From Rhodospirillales bacterium (GTDB taxonomy: Bacteria; Pseudomonadota; Alphaproteobacteria; Dongiales; Dongiaceae): DNA of 32,361 nucleotides. Both the position numbers and the translations under genes were made by a program. Positions 26,197 through 32,361 of this stretch are shown here, piece after piece. The stretch covers positions 1 through 32,361 of the forward strand of contig VFKA01000083.1 of NCBI GenBank assembly GCA_009885795.1, read 5' to 3'. Every line of letters starts with the position of its first letter. Position 1 is the stretch's first letter. The notes beneath the pieces are model-generated. The model was not told the DNA's origin. It saw only the letters and a program-made list of their open reading frames with translations, and searched no databases.

Positions 26197-26861
26197 CCAA
26201 GATCGACATCGCCGCCCGCGTCCTCCATCGCGACGGGCTGATGCTCATCATCGACAAGCCGGCCGGGCTTCCCGTCCATGCCGGCCCCGGCGGCGGCCCC
26301 AATCTCGAGGCCCTGTTCGGCGCCTTGCGCTATGGCCTGCCGAAGCCGCCGGCCTTGGCCCACCGCCTCGACCGCGACACCAGCGGCTGCCTGGTACTCG
26401 GGCGCCACGCCAAGGCGCTTCGCCGTTTGGGGCGCCTCTTCGCCGAAGGCAAGGTCGAGAAAATCTACTGGGCCATCGTCGCCGGCGCCCCGCCCGCATC
26501 GGAGGGCCGCGTCGATCTCGCCTTGTCGAAGCGCACCGACAAGTCGGGCTGGCGCATGGTCGCCGACGCCCAAGGCAAGCCCGCGGTCACCGACTATCGC
26601 GTGCTGGGTTCGGCGTCGGGCGTCACCTGGCTGGAACTGAAACCGCGCACCGGGCGCACGCACCAGATTCGGGTGCACTGCGCCGCGCTCGGCTGCCCGG
26701 TGGTGGGCGACGCGGCTTACGGCACCGGCGGCGGCACGCTCCAACTGCACGCCCGCGCCGTGTCGGTGCCGCTCTACCCGGCGAAACCCGCTATCGTGGC
26801 GACGGCGCCCCCGCCCGCGCACATGCTGGCGCGCTTGCGCGCCTGCGGATGGAATTCCTAA
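26193..26861 (+). CDS. RluA-family RNA pseudouridine synthase
   Basis: A 222-residue enzyme that isomerises uridine in RNA. It has DKPAGLPVHAGPGG (21-34), the catalytic motif HRLDRDTSG with D60, LKPRTGRTHQIRVHCAALGCPVVGD (about 148-172) and a C-terminal LHARAVSVP. It has no S4 domain, so it resembles RluA/TruC-type members; the target base (rRNA or tRNA) cannot be told. The start at 26193 overlaps the preceding stop (ATGA). Its end overlaps the convergent aminotransferase gene by four bases. Confidence 0.92.
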   Translation: MTKIDIAARVLHRDGLMLIIDKPAGLPVHAGPGGGPNLEALFGALRYGLPKPPALAHRLDRDTSGCLVLGRHAKALRRLGRLFAEGKVEKIYWAIVAGAPPASEGRVDLALSKRTDKSGWRMVADAQGKPAVTDYRVLGSASGVTWLELKPRTGRTHQIRVHCAALGCPVVGDAAYGTGGGTLQLHARAVSVPLYPAKPAIVATAPPPAHMLARLRACGWNS

Positions 26862-28219
26862 CGGACCTGCCGCCACGCCTCGTCGAGCGACTGCTTGACG
26901 GTGTCGAACAGGAAATCCAACTCGGCCTCGGTCATGATGAAGGGCGGGGCCAGCACCACGGAAGTGCCGAGCGGGCGGATGATGAGGCCGCGCTCGCGCG
27001 CCGCCGTGGCGATGCGCTCGCCCACCGCGACGTCCTCGTCGAACGGCGCCTTGGTCTTCTTGTCGGCGACGATTTCGAGCGCGCCCATGAGGCCGACGCC
27101 GCGCGCCTCGCCGACCAGCGCATGATCGCCGAGCGCCTTCAACCGCGCCATGAACCGCGGCGCCAGGCGCCGGACGTTATCGAGCACGCCCGAGGTCACG
27201 ATCTCGATCGCCGCCAGCGCCACCGCCGCGCCCACCGGATGGCCGGCCGTGGTGAAGCCGTGCGGGAAGAAATGCACATCGCGGCAGGCCTTGTCGAAGC
27301 GCCGGTCGATCTCGGGCGAGACCATGACCGCGCCCATCGGGAAATAGCCGTTGGTCAGCACCTTCGACGCGACGACGATGTCGGGCTTGATGCCATAGGT
27401 CTGGCAGCCCCATAGATTGCCGGTGCGCCCGAATCCGCAGATCACTTCATCGGCGATGAAGGGGATGTCGTGCTTGCGCAACACCGCCTGGATCGCCGGG
27501 AAGTAGCCCTCGGGCGGCGGGATGACGCCGCCCGCGCCCATGACCGGCTCGGCGATGAAGCCGGCGATGGTCTCGGGCCCCTCGCGTTGGATCAGCTCTT
27601 CCAGATTGCGCGCCAGGCGCCGCGAATAATCCTGCTCGCTTTCGCCGGCTTGCGCGAAGCGCCAATGATGCGGGCAGTCGGCGAAGACGACCTCCGGCAG
27701 CGGCAGCCCGAAGGGCTTCACGTAGTCCTTGCCGGTGAGGCTCGCCGTCATCACCGTGACGCCGTGGTAGGCGTTGATTCGCGAGATGATCTTGCGCCGC
27801 TTGGGCTGGCCATTGCCGCCATGCATCAGCCACAGCAGCTTCACCGCCGAATCGTTGGCCTCGGACCCTGAGTTGGTGAAGAAGACGCGCGACACCGGCA
27901 CCGGCGCCACCGCCTTCAGGCGCTCGGCCAGCTCGATACTCGGCTGGCTGTTGCGGCCGAAGAAGTTGTGATGGGCGGGCAGCTTCCTGTACTGCGCCAT
28001 GGCCGCGTCGATGAGCTTTGCGTTGTCGTAGCCGAGCACGATGTTCCACAGCCCCGAATTGCCTTCGAGGTAACGCTTGCCGTGCACGTCGAAAACGTAA
28101 ATGCCCTCTCCGCGCTCCAGCACCATGGGACCGCTCTCTTCGAGCGCGGTCAGGTCGGTGAAGGTGTGAAGGGTACTCGCGAGTTCGCGCGCTTCCCAGG
28201 AATTCGGGGCGTAGTTCAT
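26858..28219 (-). CDS. Class III omega-aminotransferase (PLP)
   Basis: A 453-residue PLP enzyme. It shows TNSGSEANDSA (115-125) for phosphate binding, NAYHGVT (149-155), ADEVICGFGRTG with D257 (256-267) and the Schiff-base Lys in ASKVLTNGYFP (K286). The family transfers omega-amino groups (beta-alanine, GABA, putrescine, diaminobutyrate and similar) usually to pyruvate. The start at 28219 fits the family N terminus (NSWEARELASTLH). A DoeD role (2,4-diaminobutyrate transamination after DoeB) is possible because doeA and doeB are 8-10 kb away, but the gene is not in their operon. It lies 78 bases downstream of the cbb3 cluster on the same strand. Confidence 0.9.
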   Translation of the reverse strand: MNYAPNSWEARELASTLHTFTDLTALEESGPMVLERGEGIYVFDVHGKRYLEGNSGLWNIVLGYDNAKLIDAAMAQYRKLPAHHNFFGRNSQPSIELAERLKAVAPVPVSRVFFTNSGSEANDSAVKLLWLMHGGNGQPKRRKIISRINAYHGVTVMTASLTGKDYVKPFGLPLPEVVFADCPHHWRFAQAGESEQDYSRRLARNLEELIQREGPETIAGFIAEPVMGAGGVIPPPEGYFPAIQAVLRKHDIPFIADEVICGFGRTGNLWGCQTYGIKPDIVVASKVLTNGYFPMGAVMVSPEIDRRFDKACRDVHFFPHGFTTAGHPVGAAVALAAIEIVTSGVLDNVRRLAPRFMARLKALGDHALVGEARGVGLMGALEIVADKKTKAPFDEDVAVGERIATAARERGLIIRPLGTSVVLAPPFIMTEAELDFLFDTVKQSLDEAWRQVR

Positions 28220-28297
28220 GATGGGGCGTCTCCTGATTTCAGGTTCGCCCGGACTATGCTTGGCTCCAGCGGGCCGCGTCAACCGGCGGCGCGCGGT

Positions 28298-28498
28298 TCA
28301 ACAGAGATAATCGATCAACCGCCGAAAGTCGGACTCTCTGTCCGTGGCGAAATACAGCAGCACGCCGTTTGCGGTCAGCATCAGCAAGCCAGCCGACAGC
28401 AGAATCCAGAAGAGGTCGACCCCAGTGAATTTGACGTCATCGCCGTCGGATTGAGAGCGCTCAGCCGCCGGGGCCGTTGAAGGTGGTATGGTAGGCAC
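28298..28498 (-). CDS. Miniature FixH-like membrane protein
   Basis: A 66-residue protein with a GTG start at 28498, preceded by AGGAG six bases upstream. It overlaps the 3' end of ccoG by 38 bases in another frame. The core KFTGVDLFWILLSAGLLMLTANGVLLYFA (about 22-51) has one membrane segment and resembles the N-terminal part of FixH, which normally follows ccoG and is about 150 residues long. The periplasmic domain of FixH is missing, leaving only a short tail DRESDFRRLIDYLC. It may be a truncated or minimal FixH. ccoI and ccoS do not follow. Confidence 0.6.
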   Translation of the reverse strand: MPTIPPSTAPAAERSQSDGDDVKFTGVDLFWILLSAGLLMLTANGVLLYFATDRESDFRRLIDYLC

Positions 28499-29900
28499 TG
28501 GTTTCTCCTGTATGGCGATCTTGGGCGACAATCTCCAGCGAGGTTGCCGGAGCACGGTACGGGTCGGCGTCGACCCTGACGAAAACGCGGAAGGTGCCGA
28601 TACTGTCACCGGCAATGGGCAGTGTGGGCGCTTCGTCCGTTTCATAGCCAACAACCCGCAGATCGGCGCCGGCGACACCGCGGATGGACAGCGAATAGCC
28701 GTGTTCGACTCGATCCTTGTTGAGAATCTTCAGCGTATAGGCATTCTGGATGCGCCCGTCCTGCAATCGAACGAACAACGGCGCGCGGTCCGGCTGCACC
28801 GTCAGTTCGACCAGCGCGCGCGTCGACAGCATGAACAGCATGACGATTGCGACCAGCCCGATGGTCGCGACATAGATCGCGGTCCTCGGCCGGACGATAC
28901 GAACCCGCGCCGGTTTACCCATTTCGCGGGCGGCTTGATTGCTCAACGAATCATAGGCGATCAGTTCGGTCGGCCATCCCATCTTGGTCATGACGCCGTC
29001 GCAGGCATCGATGCACAGAGCGCAACCGATGCAAGCGAGCTGCTGGCCATTGCGAATATCGACCCCGGTTGGACAAACGCGAACGCACAGACCGCAATCG
29101 ATGCAATGGCCGCGTCCCTCCGGCGATTGGCCCTGCTTGGCATGGCCGCGCGGCTCGCCCCGCCAGGTTTCGTAAGTGACGAGCAGAGAATGCTCGTCGA
29201 ACATCGCGCTCTGGAAGCGCGGCCAAGGGCACATGTAAATGCAGACCTGCTCCCGTGCCCAGCCGGCAAGCAAGTACGTCGCCGCCGTGAACAATCCGAC
29301 AAAGCCATAAACCGTCACGCTCGCTTGACCCGTCAAGATGCTTCGCACCACGGTGGGCGCGTCGTTGAAATACATGATCCAGGCGCCGCCGGTCGCGAAG
29401 GCAATGATCAACCATGCGGCGTGCTTCGTCGTTCTTTTCAGCGCCTTGCTCGCCGAGAACGGCGCGGCGTCCAATTTGATGCGCTTGTTGCGATCGCCCT
29501 CGATCAACCGCTCGACCCACATGAAAAGATCCGTCCAGATGGTCTGTGGGCAGGTGAATCCGCACCAGACGCGTCCGGCAATCGACGTCGCAAGGAACAG
29601 CGCGAGCGCGGCCAGGATCAGCAGGCCGGCCAAATAGTAGATCTCTTGCGGCCAAATCTCGATCCCGAGGAAGTAGGCCCGCCGGCCAGGCATGTCGATC
29701 AAGAGGGCTTGATCGGGAGCCCCGGGCCCGCGATCCCAGCGCAGCCAAGGGGCAAGATAATAGGCCGACAGTAGGCCAATAAGCGCGATCCACTTGATCC
29801 GCCGAAACCGGCCGGCAATGCGTTGGGGATGGATTTTGACTCGATCGGCGTAAAGCGGCGTCTCGAACTCGATGTCGGCGCTCTCGCGCGCTATCGCCAC
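28461..29900 (-). CDS. ccoG: Cytochrome c oxidase accessory protein CcoG (FixG)
   Basis: A 479-residue membrane iron-sulfur protein needed for copper delivery to cbb3 oxidase. It has several membrane segments, WCGFTCPQT and CIYMCPWPRFQ motifs, and two ferredoxin clusters, CIDCGLCVRVCP and CIGCALCIDAC, followed by an Ig-like periplasmic domain. The start is taken as GTG at 29900, which has GAGG eight bases upstream and lies 16 bases after the ccoP stop. A TTG at 29933 would overlap ccoP and has no ribosome binding site. The gene order ccoNOQP-ccoG is the standard one. Confidence 0.94.
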   Translation of the reverse strand: MAIARESADIEFETPLYADRVKIHPQRIAGRFRRIKWIALIGLLSAYYLAPWLRWDRGPGAPDQALLIDMPGRRAYFLGIEIWPQEIYYLAGLLILAALALFLATSIAGRVWCGFTCPQTIWTDLFMWVERLIEGDRNKRIKLDAAPFSASKALKRTTKHAAWLIIAFATGGAWIMYFNDAPTVVRSILTGQASVTVYGFVGLFTAATYLLAGWAREQVCIYMCPWPRFQSAMFDEHSLLVTYETWRGEPRGHAKQGQSPEGRGHCIDCGLCVRVCPTGVDIRNGQQLACIGCALCIDACDGVMTKMGWPTELIAYDSLSNQAAREMGKPARVRIVRPRTAIYVATIGLVAIVMLFMLSTRALVELTVQPDRAPLFVRLQDGRIQNAYTLKILNKDRVEHGYSLSIRGVAGADLRVVGYETDEAPTLPIAGDSIGTFRVFVRVDADPYRAPATSLEIVAQDRHTGETSAYHTTFNGPGG

Positions 29901-29916
29901 GGCTGGCCCCTCATCA

Positions 29917-30786
29917 TCACTGTCCGCCGCCAAGCGAGTGAACGTAAATGCTCAGCATCTTAAGGGAGGCATCGTCCAACCGGCCCTCCCAGGCAGGCAT
30001 GACGCCGTGACGGGGCTTCGAGATCTGCGCAATGATGTTCGCCGATGCGCCGCCATAAAGCCAAATCTTGTCCGTTAAATCAGGTGCCCCCAACTCCATG
30101 TCGCCGTTTCCGGTGTCGCCATGACAGACGGCGCATTGCTCGGTGAAAATCGCCGCGCCCCGGGCGGCCGCATCGGCGTCGTCGCTCTCGCCGGCGAGCG
30201 ACACGACATGGGCGCCGACATCGGCGGCTTGCGCCGGCGTGAGCAATTCATCGACAACGAATCTTGGCATCTCCGACCGACGCGCATCGGGATGGGTGCC
30301 GCGAATGCCGTAGCGAAGGGAGCGTTCGATGTTGACGATATCGCCGCCCCAAAGCCATTCGTCGTCGGCCAGCACCGGAATACCGGGTGCGCCTTGGCCG
30401 CCCGCGCCATGGCAGGGCGCGCAGTTGCCGGCGAAAATCGCACGCCCGCCGGCGATCGAATAGGCCAAGAGTGCGGGATCGGCGGCGACCTGTTCCGTTG
30501 TTTGTCTCGAGATTTTCTCGATCCAGGGGCCGCGCATCCGAGCCGCCGCGGCCATCTGATCCGACAGTTGGCCGCGCGCCGTGGTCCCAAGCAGTCCAGG
30601 GGTATAGCCGGTGAGACTCGGCCAGGCGGGATATATGACCCAGTATCCGATCGAGAACACGATCGTTGCGTAGAACACATAGAGCCACCAACTGGGCAAC
30701 GGCGTGTTGAGTTCCTTGATGCCGTCCCACGCGTGGCCGGTTGTCGGCCGGCCGGTTACATCATCGCGTTCAATCGGCTCGGTCAT
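29917..30786 (-). CDS. ccoP: cbb3 oxidase diheme subunit CcoP
   Basis: A 289-residue subunit with one N-terminal membrane helix (about 33-53) and two c-type heme sites, CAPCH (122-126) and CAVCH (218-222), with likely axial methionines M173 (EMPRF) and M263 (VMPAW). It passes electrons from cytochrome c to CcoO and CcoN. Its start overlaps the ccoQ stop (ATGA). Confidence 0.95.
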   Translation of the reverse strand: MTEPIERDDVTGRPTTGHAWDGIKELNTPLPSWWLYVFYATIVFSIGYWVIYPAWPSLTGYTPGLLGTTARGQLSDQMAAAARMRGPWIEKISRQTTEQVAADPALLAYSIAGGRAIFAGNCAPCHGAGGQGAPGIPVLADDEWLWGGDIVNIERSLRYGIRGTHPDARRSEMPRFVVDELLTPAQAADVGAHVVSLAGESDDADAAARGAAIFTEQCAVCHGDTGNGDMELGAPDLTDKIWLYGGASANIIAQISKPRHGVMPAWEGRLDDASLKMLSIYVHSLGGGQ

Positions 30787-30950
30787 GAACGGGCCTCGTC
30801 CTGTTCGTCGGCAAACGGAATCGCGCCATGCTTTTCGAGGCGCCGGCGGTTACCAGGCCACAGGGCCCAGGCTATGAGCGCGATAAAAACGATCATCGAC
30901 GCGATCATCCACGCGATGAAGGCATACGTTTGAATATCGGCGCCGGACAT
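30783..30950 (-). CDS. ccoQ: cbb3 oxidase small subunit CcoQ (FixQ)
   Basis: A 55-residue protein beginning MSGADIQTYAF, with one membrane helix (about 9-31) followed by WPGNRRRLEKHG and an acidic tail. This is the typical layout of CcoQ, which stabilises the oxidase. A GAGGTAGGA ribosome binding site precedes the ATG. The stop overlaps the ccoP start by the ATGA arrangement. Confidence 0.92.
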   Translation of the reverse strand: MSGADIQTYAFIAWMIASMIVFIALIAWALWPGNRRRLEKHGAIPFADEQDEARS

Positions 30951-30976
30951 TCCTACCTCACGCTCGACCCTGGTCC

Positions 30977-31702
30977 TTATCGGAGATTCTTCTCGGCTCT
31001 ATAAGTGGAGAAGTCGGCCAAAGTTCCCAGCATCTGCAAATAAGCCACCAGTGCATCCATTTCCGTCAGTCGGTCCGGGTCGCCGTCGAAATCGGCCGCG
31101 ACCGCCTTGGGATATCGCTGAATCAGGGCCGCGCCGTCGGATTCGCCGTTCGCTTGGGCCCTGAGATCGGCCATGGCGTTCTCAATCATGGCATCGTCGT
31201 AGGGGACACCGAGCGCACGCAATGTTCGCAGGTGATCGGCGACATCGTCGAAGCGAAGCGCCCGATCGGCCAGGAACGCATAACCGGGCATCACCGAGCC
31301 CGGAACCATGGCGCGCGGATCGATCAAATGCGCGACGTGCCAGTCATGGGAGTACTTGCCGCCGACGCGGGCAAGATCCGGCCCGGTCCGTTTCGACCCC
31401 CATTGAAAGGGGTGATCGTACTGGCTCTCGGCTGCCAGGCTGTAGTGGCCATAGCGATCCATTTCGTCCCGGAAGGTGCGGATCTGCTGACTGTGGCAAT
31501 TGTAGCAACCTTCGCGGATGTAGATATTGCGGCCGGCGAGTTCCAGCGGCGCATAGGGGCGGATGCCGGCGACATCCTCGATCGTATCCTTGATGGTAAA
31601 CAGCGGTACCATCTCGATGATGCCGCCGATCGACACGACGATCAGGATGGCGATCAGCAGCAGCAGGGAGCTCTTTTCGAAAATTTCGTGGCGGAATTTC
31701 AC
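30977..31702 (-). CDS. ccoO: cbb3 oxidase monoheme subunit CcoO
   Basis: A 241-residue membrane-anchored cytochrome c subunit. The N-terminal membrane helix is at about 11-33, the heme site is CYNCH (66-70) within REGCYNCHSQQIRTFRDE, and SVMPGYAF supplies the likely axial methionine. The start is GTG at 31702 with GAGG seven bases upstream, 13 bases after the ccoN stop. The length matches CcoO. Confidence 0.95.
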   Translation of the reverse strand: MKFRHEIFEKSSLLLLIAILIVVSIGGIIEMVPLFTIKDTIEDVAGIRPYAPLELAGRNIYIREGCYNCHSQQIRTFRDEMDRYGHYSLAAESQYDHPFQWGSKRTGPDLARVGGKYSHDWHVAHLIDPRAMVPGSVMPGYAFLADRALRFDDVADHLRTLRALGVPYDDAMIENAMADLRAQANGESDGAALIQRYPKAVAADFDGDPDRLTEMDALVAYLQMLGTLADFSTYRAEKNLR

Positions 31703-31715
31703 GATCGGGCCTCGA

Positions 31716-32361
31716 CTAAGCCGGAGTGGCGGCCGGCCGCGCGCGATCCATGGCCGAATCCGCGACATCGCCCCGCGCGGTCCGCCACAAATTATAGACC
31801 ATGACCAGCGCACCGAGCAGGAACAGAATGCCGCCAACCGCGCGGATGACGTAGAAGGGATGCATCGCTTCGACGGTCTCGATGAAAGAGTATTGCAGGA
31901 ATCCGAGTTCATCGTAGGCCCGCCACATCAATCCCTGCATGATGCCCGAGACCCACATCGCGGTGATATAGAGAACGATGCCGATCGTGGCGATCCAGAA
32001 GTGATAATTGACCAGTCGCAGGCTATAGAGCCGGTCGCGATTCCACAGCACCGGCACCAGGTGATAAAGCGCGCCGAAGCTGACGAACGCCACCCATCCA
32101 AGCGCGCCTGAATGCACATGCCCGATTGTCCAGTCCGTATAGTGACTGAGTGCGTTGACCGCCTTGATCGACATGACCGGGCCTTCGAACGTCGACATGC
32201 CGTAGAAGGCAACCGACGTCACCAGCATGCGCAACACCGGATCGGTGCGCAGTTTATCCCACGCCCCGGATAGGGTCATGATGCCGTTGATCATCCCGCC
32301 CCATGACGGCATCCACAACATCACCGAGAACACCATCCCCAGCGTCTGCGCCCAGTCGGGC
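31716..32361 (-). CDS. ccoN: cbb3 oxidase catalytic subunit CcoN (C-terminal part)
   Basis: The last 214 or so codons of CcoN, running off the right edge of the window. It contains several membrane helices and [17 protein letters not shown], which holds heme ligands of the heme b/b3 centre. CcoN reduces oxygen at the heme b3-CuB site. The N-terminal part, the upstream promoter and any FNR/FixK site are outside the window. Confidence 0.95.
   Translation of the reverse strand, partial: PDWAQTLGMVFSVMLWMPSWGGMINGIMTLSGAWDKLRTDPVLRMLVTSVAFYGMSTFEGPVMSIKAVNALSHYTDWTIGHVHSGALGWVAFVSFGALYHLVPVLWNRDRLYSLRLVNYHFWIATIGIVLYITAMWVSGIMQGLMWRAYDELGFLQYSFIETVEAMHPFYVIRAVGGILFLLGALVMVYNLWRTARGDVADSAMDRARPAATPA

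Overview
The window is GC-rich and looks like the chromosome of an alphaproteobacterium. The basis is the protein families present (a ccoNOQP-ccoG operon, DoeA/DoeB ectoine catabolism, DddP-like and DauA-like enzymes), the type of palindromic intergenic repeats, and two sites of the alphaproteobacterial LexA pattern GTTC-N7-GTTC. I cannot place it below class. No rRNA, tRNA or CRISPR array was recognised.

Layout. 1-3440: a DUF1902-type small protein (-), a GMC oxidoreductase with an overlapping secreted Cys-containing protein (+), then a convergent DauA-like D-amino-acid dehydrogenase (-). 3500-3565 is a large hairpin built from a 9-bp repeat. 3610-5597 (-): a 2-keto-4-pentenoate hydratase-like protein and an M24-fold protein with every active-site residue of the DMSP lyase DddP. 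5680-9450: methionine-salvage genes mtnA (+) and mtnK (-), convergent but separated by about 1.3 kb of accessory DNA holding a golvesin-domain gene remnant and a promoter/leader cassette. 9541-11773: the threonine catabolic pair tdh-kbl. 12118-14840 (-): a parallel beta-helix protein coupled to a dimethylglycine/sarcosine dehydrogenase-like flavoprotein. 14932-15795: a persulfide-dioxygenase-like MBL enzyme. 15898-19192: ectoine hydrolase doeA (-) divergent from a nitronate monooxygenase-like gene plus doeB (+). 19176-22995: a secreted hypothetical protein (-), an acyl-CoA synthetase (+) and a PAS/degenerate-GGDEF/EAL protein (+). 22996-25044: a repeat-rich accessory stretch with an AT-richer membrane-protein gene, a frameshifted remnant and the second copy of the promoter/leader cassette. 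25045-26861: a putative lipoprotein alpha/beta-hydrolase coupled to an RluA-family pseudouridine synthase. 26858-28219 (-): a class III aminotransferase. 28298-32361 (-): the cbb3 oxidase operon ccoN(partial)-ccoO-ccoQ-ccoP-ccoG and a miniature FixH-like protein.

How the genes fit together. Much of the first 20 kb concerns small nitrogen or sulfur compounds and compatible solutes: ectoine (DoeA, DoeB), possibly DMSP (DddP-like), N-methylated glycines, D-amino acids and threonine. The right end makes a high-affinity terminal oxidase for low oxygen.

The least expected signal is a duplicated cassette of about 117 bp (7815-7932 and 24641-24756). Each copy has a -35/-10 promoter, a LexA-type operator over the -10, a small hairpin whose closing pair differs by a compensatory change, and a boxA-like motif. 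Neither copy is followed by a gene it obviously serves, and both sit beside broken genes.
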